DNA of 64,000 nt. Source: Paenibacillus sp. ACRRX (GTDB lineage Bacteria > Bacillota > Bacilli > Paenibacillales > Paenibacillaceae). The first letter of the stretch is position 1. The number at the start of each line of letters is the position of its first letter. Location: positions 868,001 through 932,000 of the forward strand of contig NZ_JAKRNK010000002.1 in the NCBI RefSeq assembly GCF_022346885.1, given 5' to 3'. The notes beneath the pieces were generated by a model. It was not told the origin of the DNA, did not search any database, and saw nothing but the letters and a program-made list of their open reading frames with translations. Both the position numbers and the translations under genes were made by a program. Of this stretch, positions 9,741-19,557 are shown piece after piece.

Positions 9741-11045
9741 CTACCCGTCGATCCATTCCACTTGCGCACCTAACGCCAGAAGATGATCAAAATATTGCGG
9801 GTATGACTTAGCAACGTGATGTGCATCCTTGATGCGGATAGGCTGCTTAGCACGCAATCCAACGACGGTCAGCGCCATGATAACGCGGTGATCATAATGC
9901 GCGTTTATCTCTACTCCGCCTTCCACACCTTCTGGGCGTCCATGGACAATGATCTCTGCCTGACGCTCTTCCACATTTGCGCCTGCCTTACGAAGTTCGT
10001 TTACATAGTCAGTAATACGATCGCATTCCTTGTATCTGAGATTTTCTACGTTGTAGAACCGCGAAGTTCCATCTGCAAATACCGCTGCTGCAACCATAGC
10101 CAACACAGCATCTGTTGCGGCATCCCCGTCAAAGTCAATCGCGGTCAACTTGCCAGCACTTTGTACACGTACGACACTGTCTTCATGAGTCAAGGGTACA
10201 TTCATCATTCGCAGCACATCCACAATGGCACGTTCCCCCTGCTTACTGTCCACAGTCAAACCGCGCAGCGTCACATCGGAATGTGTTACGGCAGCAGCGG
10301 CTAGCACAGCTGCTGAACCTGGATAGTCACCTTGCACGTGATAAGTTCGGGCTGTGTAATGCTGCCCTCCCGGAATACGGTAGTGCATCAGATCCTCACT
10401 CGCTTCAATCGTAATTCCTGCCTCACGGATAACTTCCAGTGTCTGACCAACCACTACTTTTGACTTCAGATCATCCGTCACCTCGACAACACTGTCTTCT
10501 TTCAGCAGCGGCAGCAAAAACAACAAGGAGCTCAAATACTGTGAGCTAATGTTACCAGATACCTTGATATGTCCGCCTTTTAACTGCCCACCACGGATCG
10601 TAATCGGCAATCTGCCTTCACGATGCTCGATATCCGCCCCTAGCTGTTGGAGCGCAACAATTAGATCGTCGTGCGGTCGCTTGCCGAGTGATTCGGGGTA
10701 TGTATTTACAAAATGTACTTCCGGCAGCAAAGAAGCAATTCCCATCAAGAAGCGCAGCACAGCCCCCGCATTCCCAACGTTCAGTTCCTTTGATGCAGGC
10801 TGTAGACGTGGTGTGTTTCCGAAACCCGTTAATACGATCTTTGTATCATCTTCTACGAGTATAGCGCCGAGATCCTGCAAGCAGCGGCGCATGGCATCAC
10901 TGTCTTCACTGTGCGCCGGATAATAGATCGTACTTGTTCCTTCCGCTAATGCAGCAACGAGCAAATAACGTGTTGTGTAGTTTTTGGAAGATAACGCTTG
11001 AATATCACCCTTTAATTGGGCTGTCGGCTTGACCAGCATGTCCAT
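9741..11045 (-). CDS. aroA: 3-phosphoshikimate 1-carboxyvinyltransferase (EPSP synthase)
   Basis: This enzyme joins PEP to shikimate-3-phosphate in the shikimate pathway. It is 434 residues, normal for the family. By eye against E. coli AroA, most catalytic residues are present: the Lys and Arg in SSKNYTTR, NISSQ, the Asp in ATDAVLAM, NLRYKECDR, DHR and AKSYP. Three positions differ: Ser23 reads Asn, and in the glyphosate-contact loop (VGNAGAVLRFL) Thr97 reads Ala and Pro101 reads Phe. The ATG at 11045 follows AAGGAG. The next gene downstream is the CoA-binding protein, 81 bases away. Confidence 0.93.
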   Translation of the reverse strand: MDMLVKPTAQLKGDIQALSSKNYTTRYLLVAALAEGTSTIYYPAHSEDSDAMRRCLQDLGAILVEDDTKIVLTGFGNTPRLQPASKELNVGNAGAVLRFLMGIASLLPEVHFVNTYPESLGKRPHDDLIVALQQLGADIEHREGRLPITIRGGQLKGGHIKVSGNISSQYLSSLLFLLPLLKEDSVVEVTDDLKSKVVVGQTLEVIREAGITIEASEDLMHYRIPGGQHYTARTYHVQGDYPGSAAVLAAAAVTHSDVTLRGLTVDSKQGERAIVDVLRMMNVPLTHEDSVVRVQSAGKLTAIDFDGDAATDAVLAMVAAAVFADGTSRFYNVENLRYKECDRITDYVNELRKAGANVEERQAEIIVHGRPEGVEGGVEINAHYDHRVIMALTVVGLRAKQPIRIKDAHHVAKSYPQYFDHLLALGAQVEWIDG

Positions 11046-11139
11046 TACAACCACTCCTTTTTATCGATTTATTTTTCTGTACTAAATATCGAATTACACA
11101 TTTACCTTACTTTCTCCCAAAAGGAGCAGTAGATGTGAA

Positions 11140-11214
11140 TTGACAAAAGATAACACGCTTATTATGATCATTTTGACAACTTGTGATATACATCATATCT
11201 TATATGCAAGATAT
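11140..11214 (+). promoter_or_regulatory. Tandem promoters and operator-like palindrome upstream of the rhodanese
   Basis: Promoter 1 is TTGACA (11140-11145), 17 bases, TATGAT (11163-11168), near consensus. Promoter 2 is TTGACA (11173-11178), 17 bases, TATCTT (11196-11201). An inverted repeat ATATCTT-N6-AAGATAT at 11195-11214 covers the second -10, and TGTGA-N6-TCATA at 11182-11197 resembles a Crp/Fnr half-palindrome. Confidence 0.55.
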
Positions 11215-11241
11215 ATGATCACTAGATTTAAGGGAGGCCAT

Positions 11242-11562
11242 ATGAATACTATACCGCAGATTAACGTCTCAGAGTTAAAGTTACGCCTTGAACGAGGTGA
11301 AGCGTTAAACCTCATAGATGTGCGCGAGCATGAGGAAGTAGCCCAAGGCATCATTCCTGGCGCCAAGCATATTCCCATGAATGAGATTCCTGATCGGATC
11401 CAAGAGGTTGAACGTACCTCTGAGATCATTTTTATATGCCGAAGCGGTTATCGCAGCGAACGCGTCTGTGAATACTTACAACATCTCGGCATTGAAGGGG
11501 CTGTTAACATGGAGGGCGGTATGCTGGCTTGGGCTGACATCGAGGGTCCAATCCAGTTCTAG
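11242..11562 (+). CDS. Single-domain rhodanese-like sulfurtransferase
   Basis: A 106-residue single rhodanese domain, transferring sulfane sulfur through a persulfidated cysteine. The active loop CRSGYR near residue 70 carries the catalytic cysteine; NLIDVREHEEVAQGIIPGAKHIPM is the N-terminal family signature. GGGAGG precedes the ATG at 11242; the longer frame upstream runs through the promoter and is rejected. It stands alone with an unusually rich control region. The physiological sulfur donor is unknown. Confidence 0.9.
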   Translation: MNTIPQINVSELKLRLERGEALNLIDVREHEEVAQGIIPGAKHIPMNEIPDRIQEVERTSEIIFICRSGYRSERVCEYLQHLGIEGAVNMEGGMLAWADIEGPIQF

Positions 11563-11573
11563 TCTCCTCCTGC

Positions 11574-12110
11574 TCACCGAAGTGAATGCTTAGCATAGGC
11601 ACTCATGATTGCTGCTATGATTGGTTCTACTGCTAAGTAATCCGTTTCAACTGTGCAATGAGCAAAGTCGTATCGACCTAGGCGGGCCTCCATCAACGCA
11701 TGTACACGTTCTGTGACGTCTCCTTGCAATAACGGCCGATTCGTATCACCTTGAACACGTGCGACGATGGTATCCAGTTGGGCTGTTAACGCAACAACAA
11801 AACCGTTATGCAGCATCGTTTTACAATTATTATCATCCAGAACGGCCCCCCCGCCTGTAGCAATGACAAGCCGTGTCTTATGCTGAAGCAAGTCAGTTAA
11901 GATACGGTTCTCTTGCAGTCGAAAGTACGCTTCTCCATCTTGTGCAAACAACTCAGGGATTGTTCTGCCTTGCCGACTCACAATCTCTGCATCCAGATCA
12001 ATAAACTCATAACCTAGATGCTGCGCCAACTGCTGGCCGACTGTCGATTTTCCCGTCCCCATAAATCCTATCAATACAATACTTGTCTCGTGGTCATTCA
12101 TCACCATCAT
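11574..12110 (-). CDS. aroK: Shikimate kinase
   Basis: It phosphorylates shikimate, the step before AroA. The 178-residue P-loop kinase has GFMGTGKST (Walker A), FIDLDAEI, the GEAYFR motif, the ATGGGAV loop and a RPLL lid segment. An AGGAG site precedes the ATG at 12110. It converges on the rhodanese gene with only 11 bases between stop codons and no obvious terminator, so the two transcripts may overlap. aroA lies close by but in a separate unit. Confidence 0.93.
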   Translation of the reverse strand: MMVMNDHETSIVLIGFMGTGKSTVGQQLAQHLGYEFIDLDAEIVSRQGRTIPELFAQDGEAYFRLQENRILTDLLQHKTRLVIATGGGAVLDDNNCKTMLHNGFVVALTAQLDTIVARVQGDTNRPLLQGDVTERVHALMEARLGRYDFAHCTVETDYLAVEPIIAAIMSAYAKHSLR

Positions 12111-12236
12111 CGTTCTCTCCTACCGATAAACTGCCCATATGATACCATAGCTGACTTCTATTCGACAATCAGGATGTATAAAATGAAAGGGATGAACGTA
12201 AAGATGGTAGTACATGCCATTATATAGGAGTGAATG

Positions 12237-12563
12237 ATGATGTCTTCGCCGCCCCCAACCGATCGCTACAAGACACAACGAACAATTGCTGCCCGCATGG
12301 AACGAATAATGGATAAGCAGCACCCTTTGTGCAAAGAAGATATTGTCTGGGTGCTGAATATGGTCAAGAGCAAGCTGTCTTGTAATGACGAAGCATTATC
12401 AGCTCTTGATGCAGACCGGATCAAACGAAATTTCTGTTACTTCGCTGAAGTATCAGTTATGCTGCTGCAGCATAACAAGTTTGATCAGGAAAGTGATCGG
12501 CTCCGCTTTTATCTGGCAGAGGCAGCCTATGGTCTGTGGTCACCTGCAATGCAAGATGATTAG
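12237..12563 (+). CDS. Conserved hypothetical protein
   Basis: A protein of about 108 residues, helical and charged, with two short cysteine-containing segments (HPLCKED and SKLSCNDE) but no clear metal site. Three ATGs in a row follow AGGAG; the middle one (12237) has the best spacing. No family recognised. It has its own terminator downstream. Confidence 0.65.
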   Translation: MMSSPPPTDRYKTQRTIAARMERIMDKQHPLCKEDIVWVLNMVKSKLSCNDEALSALDADRIKRNFCYFAEVSVMLLQHNKFDQESDRLRFYLAEAAYGLWSPAMQDD

Positions 12564-12606
12564 AAGCGGAATCCATTCTATTGTCACAATAGTTACGCTT
12601 ATGACA

Positions 12607-12639
12607 AACGCCGAGCTTATATCAGCTCGGCGTTTTTTT
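12607..12639 (+). terminator. Strong intrinsic terminator
   Basis: The 11-bp stem AACGCCGAGCT / AGCTCGGCGTT is followed by a run of seven Ts on the plus strand. It lies between convergent genes and may also slow the gnd transcript. Confidence 0.9.
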
Positions 12640-12663
12640 GTATGTGAAATGCTGTTCGTTCAA

Positions 12664-14076
12664 TTAATTGGACAACCAATTGTAATGGAACGTACCTTCT
12701 TTGTCTATACGTTTAAATGTATGTGCACCAAAATAATCACGTTGTGCCTGCAGCAAGTTTGCTGGCAGACGTTCTGTGCGGTAGCTGTCAAAGTATGCGA
12801 GTGCAGAAGAGAATCCAGGAACCGGAACGCCGCTTGTTACTGCAACGCTGATTACTTCACGCCAAGCATCTTGATAAGCTTCCACGATTTCTTTGAAGTA
12901 AGGATCCAGCAGCAAGTTCTTCAGATCCGCATCACGATCGTATGCTTCCTTAATGTTATTCAAGAACTGGGAACGGATAATGCATCCGCCACGGAAAATC
13001 TTAGCAATATCACCAAGTGGCAAGTTCCAGTTGTATTCATCAGAAGCAACACGCATTTGCGAGAATCCTTGTGCATAAGATACGATCTTACTTGCAAATA
13101 ACGCTTTGCGAACTTTTTCGATAAACTCAGCTTTGGCACCAGCAAATGCTGTTGTTTGAGGACCTGACAACACTTTGCTTGCAGCAACGCGCTCATCTTT
13201 TAACGCAGACAAGAAGCGTGAGAATACGGACTCCGTAATCATGGACAACGGAATACCCAGATCCAATGCATTTTGACTTGTCCATTTGCCCGTGCCTTTT
13301 TGACCAGCCGAATCCAGAATCACTTCAACCATCGGTTTGCCTGTCTCTTCGTCATACTTGGAGAAGATGTCAGCCGTAATCTCGATCAAATAGCTGTCAA
13401 GCTCGCCTTTGTTCCAATCTGTAAAGATCTCGTGAAGTTCTTTGGCATCTACACCCAACACGTTGGACAATAGATGATACGCTTCACAAATAAGCTGCAT
13501 GTCGCCATACTCAATGCCGTTATGCACCATCTTCACGTAGTGTCCTGCGCCGTCAGCGCCGATGTAAGTACAGCAAGGTTCGCCATTCACTTTAGCGGAA
13601 ATCGCCGTCAAGATTGGCTCTACAAGCTGATATGCACTCTCTTGACCGCCAGGCATAATGGCCGGACCTGTCAATGCTCCCTCTTCGCCACCGGATACGC
13701 CAGTTCCGATGAAACGGAAACCTTTGTCTTCCAGGTACTTGCTGCGGCGTTGTGTATCAGGGAAGTAGGCGTTGCCGCCGTCAATAATGATATCACCTTG
13801 ATCCAAATGTGGTATCAATTGATCAATTGTAGCATCAGTAGCTTGTCCTGCCTGAACCATAATTAAGATCCTGCGAGGAGTTTCCAACGATTGAACGAAC
13901 TCTTCAATCGTATATGTAGGCGTTAAGTTCTTGTCAGGCGCCTCACTAATGAGTACGTCTGTCTTCTCGCGGGAACGGTTGTACACCGATACCGAATAGC
14001 CTCTGCTCTCAATATTGAGGGCCAAGTTCTTACCCATGACCGCAAGTCCAATCACGCCAATTTGTGTTTTAGCCAT
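12664..14076 (-). CDS. gnd: 6-phosphogluconate dehydrogenase, decarboxylating
   Basis: This enzyme converts 6-phosphogluconate to ribulose-5-phosphate with NADPH production in the pentose phosphate pathway. The 470-residue length is typical. It has the Rossmann motif [15 protein letters not shown], the substrate signature [10 protein letters not shown], the catalytic [14 protein letters not shown], and [17 protein letters not shown]. The ATG at 14076 starts the conserved [10 protein letters not shown]; an upstream in-frame extension has no ribosome-binding site and is dropped. Confidence 0.96.
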   Translation of the reverse strand: MAKTQIGVIGLAVMGKNLALNIESRGYSVSVYNRSREKTDVLISEAPDKNLTPTYTIEEFVQSLETPRRILIMVQAGQATDATIDQLIPHLDQGDIIIDGGNAYFPDTQRRSKYLEDKGFRFIGTGVSGGEEGALTGPAIMPGGQESAYQLVEPILTAISAKVNGEPCCTYIGADGAGHYVKMVHNGIEYGDMQLICEAYHLLSNVLGVDAKELHEIFTDWNKGELDSYLIEITADIFSKYDEETGKPMVEVILDSAGQKGTGKWTSQNALDLGIPLSMITESVFSRFLSALKDERVAASKVLSGPQTTAFAGAKAEFIEKVRKALFASKIVSYAQGFSQMRVASDEYNWNLPLGDIAKIFRGGCIIRSQFLNNIKEAYDRDADLKNLLLDPYFKEIVEAYQDAWREVISVAVTSGVPVPGFSSALAYFDSYRTERLPANLLQAQRDYFGAHTFKRIDKEGTFHYNWLSN

Positions 14077-14313
14077 ATGGATTTTCCACCCTTTATCTAA
14101 TAGTGTATGGTTTGCATTATTGCTATTGTACCCTTTTTGCATAGAGAAGTGAACCCCTGCTTCAGGTCCAATGTGCCATTTCTCACATACCGATATCTCC
14201 TATTCGAGAAATACGACCTGTCTTTTTCTCCTGTCCACCGTATACACAGAAAAACACCCTGCAGCCTTGCTTGAGCGCCAATGTGCCCCGCAAATGTGAG
14301 GGTGAGCAGCTTA

Positions 14314-14910
14314 TTACCATTCAAGTTGAATCATTTCCGAGCGCAGAGCACTTAATTTCTCTTTACAGTGCACCACCGTATCGTTATCCTCATGTGACAT
14401 CGCCTTGTACAGATCCGCCAACTCCTGATCGATCTCATTACGAAGCGTATCTATACGCTCCTCTGCTCTTGTAGATTGGAAAGCACGAATCATCTCTTCT
14501 GTTGTTATCACTGGACGCTTTTGATATAGAACCTTTTGCTCTAATCCACAGATTTCAACCAAACGGATCCGTTCCCCGAACATGATGTTTTCTACAAATA
14601 TATGTCTATCCTTGAACCTCTTCACTACCGCATGCCCACGTGATTCTCCTATCATCTTCTCCATAAATTCGGCCAGGCGCTCATCACGAATAGTGTAGTC
14701 CCCCACAATCTTATAACGGTGATGAACCCGTTGAAAGCGCAGCTTGATCAGCTTCCGGCCGGTTCGTATGGAAACGATAAACAACGATTCGTTCTCGCTC
14801 CAATACAACGAGTATCCTTCTTGTATGAGATCACGAATGAGGTTCTGGATTTGCCGGCGGTCAAAACGTAACTCCAGGTTGCAATATTCAACTTCATCGC
14901 TACGATTCAC
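14314..14910 (-). CDS. Conserved hypothetical protein, charged helical
   Basis: A 198-residue protein of unknown function, GTG start after GGGGGAG. The N-terminal half is mixed alpha/beta (IVSIRTGRKLIKLRF, YKIVGDYTI). The C-terminal part is a likely coiled coil rich in Glu, Arg and Leu. No catalytic motif or signal peptide is visible. The spacing to gnd leaves a 237-base intergenic region that must hold the gnd promoter. Confidence 0.7.
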   Translation of the reverse strand: MNRSDEVEYCNLELRFDRRQIQNLIRDLIQEGYSLYWSENESLFIVSIRTGRKLIKLRFQRVHHRYKIVGDYTIRDERLAEFMEKMIGESRGHAVVKRFKDRHIFVENIMFGERIRLVEICGLEQKVLYQKRPVITTEEMIRAFQSTRAEERIDTLRNEIDQELADLYKAMSHEDNDTVVHCKEKLSALRSEMIQLEW

Positions 14911-15126
14911 GGCAACTCCCCCTTACCTAATCTTCGTCTGCATACTTCATCATATGATCGTGCAACTTGGATTATTGACTCCAATTTCATCTTAATCTCT
15001 GCCTAATGTGATGAAATAGCATGGCTGCAGCATTCGTTGTGGTATAATATTCGAATATCGGTGTGTAAATGTGCGTGAAATATGCTCGCTCACCCGCTTG
15101 AATCATGGACGAGGAGAGGATCAACG

Positions 15127-15771
15127 ATGACTTTATCAGCAACTTTTACCGGATTTAACGCTTCGGATTTTGATACCTTCCAAATTGAAGGTCTTGAAGC
15201 CCGGATGGAGGCGATCCGTGATCGTATACAGCCTAAATTTCGCTTCATTGGTGAACATCTGACAGGAGAAGCGGCGCTGCTAGCCGGACAGGAAATGTAT
15301 CTGCACATCGCTAAGCATGCTCGGCGCACCGTAAATCCACCCAAAGACACTTGGCTTGCGGTTGGCCCTAACAAGCGTGGTTACAAGTCGCTCCCCCATT
15401 TTCAGGTCGGATTATTTGATGATCATGTGTTTATTTGGCTCGCTTTTATTTATGAAGCAACAAATAAACAACAGATTGCGCAATCCTTTCTTCAACAACT
15501 AGACAATGTCAAGAAGCTTGTACCTGATCATTATGTGCTATCGATGGATCATATGAATAAACATGCAAATCGGGTCGGAGATCTATCTGCAGAAGAGTTC
15601 ATACAGACGCTGAATCGCTTCCGTGATGTGAAGTCGGCAGAATGGCTAATTGGTCGACATATCGATGCAGCTGATCCAATTCTCGCTGACGGACAAGCTT
15701 TCATGAAGCTTGTGGACGACACCGTTCGCACGCTAATGCCGCTATACAAGCTTGCAGGTGAATCGATATAA
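15127..15771 (+). CDS. DUF1054 family protein (YktB-like)
   Basis: A 214-residue protein matching the DUF1054/YktB family in length and in the segments [18 protein letters not shown] and [18 protein letters not shown]. Function unknown; structures of the family show an alpha/beta fold. The ATG at 15127 has GAGGAGAGG upstream; the 15-codon upstream extension is not supported. Confidence 0.85.
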   Translation: MTLSATFTGFNASDFDTFQIEGLEARMEAIRDRIQPKFRFIGEHLTGEAALLAGQEMYLHIAKHARRTVNPPKDTWLAVGPNKRGYKSLPHFQVGLFDDHVFIWLAFIYEATNKQQIAQSFLQQLDNVKKLVPDHYVLSMDHMNKHANRVGDLSAEEFIQTLNRFRDVKSAEWLIGRHIDAADPILADGQAFMKLVDDTVRTLMPLYKLAGESI

Positions 15772-15951
15772 TCCAGTAGTGCAGCCTAATCAGCACCTCT
15801 CATATACTGTTTGCAATCACCAGAGAACAAGCAGTGCACCATAAGAGGTGTTGAAGCTTATAGGAGCGATGACGTACCGACAGCAAAGAGAGAGACGTAT
15901 TAAGTGCACATATTTGGTTGTTATCATGTTAAAAGACAGCCTCAGCAAGGA

Positions 15952-15989
15952 AAAAGTGCCTTCCCTCCAGCCGGAGGGAAGGCACTTTT
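15952..15989 (+). terminator. Intrinsic terminator, 17-bp stem
   Basis: Perfect arms (15952-15968 and 15973-15989) with a 4-base loop and a T-rich tail. It lies in the 340-base gap between the DUF1054 gene and the MFS gene, which otherwise shows no gene. Confidence 0.85.
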
Positions 15990-16025
15990 CTTTTACAGTC
16001 TGTGTACAAGCAGACATGCTAGCGC

Positions 16026-16081
16026 AAAAAAACCGAACTTCTGCCACGCTGCGTTGTAAACAGCCCTGACAAAAGTTCGGT
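16026..16081 (-). terminator. Terminator of the MFS gene
   Basis: Arms ACCGAACTT (16032-16040) and its complement (16073-16081); on the minus strand the hairpin is followed by seven Ts. Confidence 0.75.
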
Positions 16082-16110
16082 GCTCATGCCTGTTGTATAT
16101 GTACAGGATG

Positions 16111-17286
16111 TTATATGCGTGTCTTGATCACAGAACTCTGATCCAACTTCACAAATTGTGCAAGCAGTGCAAGTGCAGCTATTGATAGTACCGCACCGAT
16201 CAAAAACGGCAAATTAACGTTTAAGTTAAACACAGCTGTCGCAAGCAGAGGGCCTGCTATGCGCCCAAAGCTGTCCATCGATGAGTTCAGACCAGATGCA
16301 ACCCCTTGGCTTACCGTTGTCTTCTGCGTAATCAGAGACGTCACACACGGGCGAATTAAAGCGTTGCCGATCCCGAACACACATAAGTAGAGTGTGGCAT
16401 TCAGCACGCTGGATGAGAACAGCAGCATCACAAACCCGATTGCTGATATGATTAATCCTGCAGCAATACCTTTCTTCTCGCCGCCCTTCTTAATATAACG
16501 CCGTACAATTCCCCCTTGTACAAGCGCACCTGCTAAGCCGCAGAAAAAGAACATCCATCCGATATCCTCAGTCGAAATATGAGGAATACGCACAGCCTCA
16601 TAATAAAAGAGCGTTGCTTCTAAGCCTGCCAACGTAAACGTGACAAAGAAAGACAATAAATATAAATATTTCATACGTCCTGTAAACGCAGACCAACGTG
16701 AAGGTGAAGCCGTACCTTTACTTGTCCGCTTTTCCGGAGGCAAAGATTCTTTCAGCTGGATAAAACCTAGTACAGATGTAAATAACGTTAATGCAGCAGC
16801 AGCAAAAAACGGTGTATTGTGACCATATTTACTTAATAGCCCCCCAAATGCAGGGCCGAATGTAAAACCAAGTCCGATCGCCATACCGACAAGCGCCATC
16901 CCTTTGGTTCTAGTGTCCTCGCTTGTAATATCTGCCACATAGGCAACAATTACAGCGGTGACGGCGCCAGCGAATAACCCACCAAGCGAGCGTGACGCGT
17001 ACATCAGCCACAGCTGACCGTCTGCCAAGCCGAACAATAGATAACTTAAGCTAAAACCTAATATACCTACCAAAATGATTGGTCTGCGTCCCACCCTCTC
17101 CGATAACGCTCCCCAAAATGGGGATACAATAAACGAAATGAGTGAGTACAGCGCTAACATCAGACCAAGATGGAATTGATTAGCTCCTGCATCGGTAATC
17201 ATAAGTGGTAGTACAGGAATGACGATCCCGAAGCCAATAAAGACCATCATAAGCATTAGTACAACGACAGTTAATTGTTTGTTCAT
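16111..17286 (-). CDS. MFS drug-efflux-type transporter (TetA/Bmr-like)
   Basis: A 391-residue, 12-TM major facilitator antiporter. The N-terminus MVFIGFGIVIPVLPLM and the loop 2-3 motif WGALSERVGRRP (motif A) are typical of the DHA1 drug-export family. GLGFTFGPAFGGLL is the export-specific motif C in TM5. Substrate not predictable. GAGGG precedes the ATG. It is a single-gene unit with its own terminator. Confidence 0.88.
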   Translation of the reverse strand: MNKQLTVVVLMLMMVFIGFGIVIPVLPLMITDAGANQFHLGLMLALYSLISFIVSPFWGALSERVGRRPIILVGILGFSLSYLLFGLADGQLWLMYASRSLGGLFAGAVTAVIVAYVADITSEDTRTKGMALVGMAIGLGFTFGPAFGGLLSKYGHNTPFFAAAALTLFTSVLGFIQLKESLPPEKRTSKGTASPSRWSAFTGRMKYLYLLSFFVTFTLAGLEATLFYYEAVRIPHISTEDIGWMFFFCGLAGALVQGGIVRRYIKKGGEKKGIAAGLIISAIGFVMLLFSSSVLNATLYLCVFGIGNALIRPCVTSLITQKTTVSQGVASGLNSSMDSFGRIAGPLLATAVFNLNVNLPFLIGAVLSIAALALLAQFVKLDQSSVIKTRI

Positions 17287-17484
17287 TTTTACGTTCCCTC
17301 CGTATTTCTCATCCTACCACAATTTAACGGTCAGCAAAATGAATGAAATTTGAAGCTTTTATCAATTCCGAACATTCGACACGAATTGGTTGGAAAATGT
17401 ACTTGCATTCCGGGGGGTTTTTGTTAAACTAATCCTTGTTTGTTTGTAAGCACCAACTCCTGTACATACAGGAGGATTCTGAAT

Positions 17485-18984
17485 ATGAAAGGTTGTGAGC
17501 CCGCGATGGATCATCATCGAACTCCCTTGTACACTACTCTAACGAATCATGCTGCCCGTAATCCGGTGCAGTTTCATATTCCCGGGCATAAGAAAGGTGT
17601 AGGAAGCGACAAAGAATTCCGAGAATTTATCGGTGATCAGGCATTTGCTATAGATCTTATTAATATTGCACCGCTCGATGATCTGCATCAACCAACTGGA
17701 GTCATCGCGGAAGCGCAGCAGCTGGCAGCAGATGCATTTGGTGCGGATTATACTTACTTCAGCGTTCAGGGCACGAGTGGCGCGATCATGACGATGATTA
17801 TGTCGGTCTGTTCACCCGGCGATAAGATTATCGTCCCGCGCAATGTGCATAAATCTATTATGGCTGCTATTATTTTCGCTGGCGCCAGACCGGTGTTCGT
17901 TTCACCTGCTCGCGACTCCAATTTGGGGATCGACCATGGCATCACAACACGTTCGGTTCGTCGAGCACTAGAGAAGCATCCTGATAGCAAGGCTGTACTT
18001 GTTATCAATCCGACCTACTTTGGTATATGTGCAAACTTAAAAGAAATCGTGGATCTTGCGCACTCCTATGAAGTGCCGGTCCTAGTAGACGAAGCACACG
18101 GCGTTCTGATCCACTTTAACGAGAAGCTTCCTATGTCAGCCATGGAGGCTGGCGCGGATATGGCTGCCACGAGCGTTCACAAATTAGGCGGTTCCATGAC
18201 GCAAAGCTCTGTACTAAACGTAAATACGAAGAATGGACTGGTCAATCCTCATCGGATCCAAACCATTTTTAGCATGCTCACAACAACATCCACTTCCTAT
18301 ATACTGCTTGCTTCATTGGATACATCACGCCGGAACTTGGCGCTGAATGGACATGACATAGCGGAACGTGCGATTAAACTCGCTCATTATGCAAGAAATG
18401 AAATTAACCAAATCCCTGGTCTATACTGCTTCGGGGAAGAAATTCTTGGCGGTGAAGCTACATTTAGTTATGATCCGACAAAAGTGACCATTCATGTCCG
18501 TCATCTTGGCATAACAGGCTATGAGACGGAGAACTGGCTTCGTGATCATTATAATCTTGAAGTTGAGCTGAGTGATATGTACAACATTTTGTGCCTTGTC
18601 ACACCTGGAGATACTGATGAAACGATCAGCATCCTGATTGACGCTTTACGTGAGCTGTCTGCCGCACATATTAATCGTAATGAGGTTCAAGAACTAATCG
18701 TAAAAATACCGGAAATTCCGCAGTTGTCCCTGATACCGCGCGATGCATTCTATGGGGATACAGAGATTGTTCCATTCAAAGAATCTGCGGGACGTATTAT
18801 TGCTGAGTTTATTTATGTGTATCCGCCTGGTATTCCGATATTACTTCCGGGTGAAGTCATTTCACAGCAAAACATTGACTATATACGTGATCACGTGGAT
18901 ATCGGTCTGCCTGTCAAAGGGCCTGAAGACCGTTCCATTCAATTTGTAAAGGTTATTAAGGAAGAAACCGCTATATTTGAATAG
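17485..18984 (+). CDS. speA: PLP-dependent arginine decarboxylase (Orn/Lys/Arg decarboxylase class I)
   Basis: A 499-residue fold-type I decarboxylase closely resembling Bacillus SpeA, which makes agmatine in the polyamine pathway. Key features: FHIPGHKKG near the N-terminus, FSVQGTSGAIM, VDEAHGVLIHF and the PLP-lysine in SVHKLGGSMTQSS, with ELSDMYNIL and AEFIYVYPPGIP in the C-terminal domain. The ATG at 17485 has AGGAGG nine bases upstream; an inner ATG at 17506 has none. A promoter (TTGCAT and TAAACT) lies just upstream. Lysine decarboxylase activity cannot be excluded. Confidence 0.88.
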   Translation: MKGCEPAMDHHRTPLYTTLTNHAARNPVQFHIPGHKKGVGSDKEFREFIGDQAFAIDLINIAPLDDLHQPTGVIAEAQQLAADAFGADYTYFSVQGTSGAIMTMIMSVCSPGDKIIVPRNVHKSIMAAIIFAGARPVFVSPARDSNLGIDHGITTRSVRRALEKHPDSKAVLVINPTYFGICANLKEIVDLAHSYEVPVLVDEAHGVLIHFNEKLPMSAMEAGADMAATSVHKLGGSMTQSSVLNVNTKNGLVNPHRIQTIFSMLTTTSTSYILLASLDTSRRNLALNGHDIAERAIKLAHYARNEINQIPGLYCFGEEILGGEATFSYDPTKVTIHVRHLGITGYETENWLRDHYNLEVELSDMYNILCLVTPGDTDETISILIDALRELSAAHINRNEVQELIVKIPEIPQLSLIPRDAFYGDTEIVPFKESAGRIIAEFIYVYPPGIPILLPGEVISQQNIDYIRDHVDIGLPVKGPEDRSIQFVKVIKEETAIFE

Positions 18985-18996
18985 ATGCTCAACAAA

Positions 18997-19020
18997 GAGG
19001 CTTCCCCTATGGGAGGCCTC
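18997..19020 (+). terminator. Terminator of speA
   Basis: A 10-bp stem (18997-19006 with 19011-19020, one G-T pair) and 4-base loop, with a modest pyrimidine tail. Confidence 0.6.
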
Positions 19021-19057
19021 TCCTTATGTCAGCTAGTTCTATGGACTAATGCGATCG

Positions 19058-19345
19058 TTAGTATTGGTCTCTTACTTGCAGTGCAGGAATTCGGGTGCTT
19101 AGAATTTGCACAGCTTCCTTGGCAGAGGTCATATCTTCTAGTTGAAAAGATACTCGAACCTGTTCAGGCGTCAGGTCCTCTTCGCTTAACAGTGTGGATC
19201 TTCCGGTCTGCATACAGACGACTAGCGTCTTCCCGATGAAATGATTGGAGTAGATGAGTGCGAAATCGTAACGTCCTTGCTCAGCAGCCCATCCTATGAA
19301 ACTGACATTTGCTTGCTCCGTCACTTCATACAAATGCTCATACAT
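19058..19345 (-). CDS. DUF3055 family protein
   Basis: A 95-residue cytoplasmic protein with YDFALIYSNHFIGKTLVVCMQTGRS, which matches the DUF3055 pattern as I recall it. Function unknown. AGGAGGAG precedes the ATG. Family assignment is from memory of the motif and has not been searched. Confidence 0.72.
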   Translation of the reverse strand: MYEHLYEVTEQANVSFIGWAAEQGRYDFALIYSNHFIGKTLVVCMQTGRSTLLSEEDLTPEQVRVSFQLEDMTSAKEAVQILSTRIPALQVRDQY

Positions 19346-19557
19346 GACATCTCCTCCTCACGATTCGGTTTTCCTTCCCACAACCATTATTTCCAACTCG
19401 CACTGATACGTTTTCACTATATCATGTTTTTCCATTTTTTATCAACCAGAACCAAGCTGTAAATGGATTGTAAAAATGCAAGCATGAAAATATTGCCACT
19501 TTTACTAAGGGGTGTTATGATAGGACTTGGATTACGGTATATTTAGGAGGGAGTACG

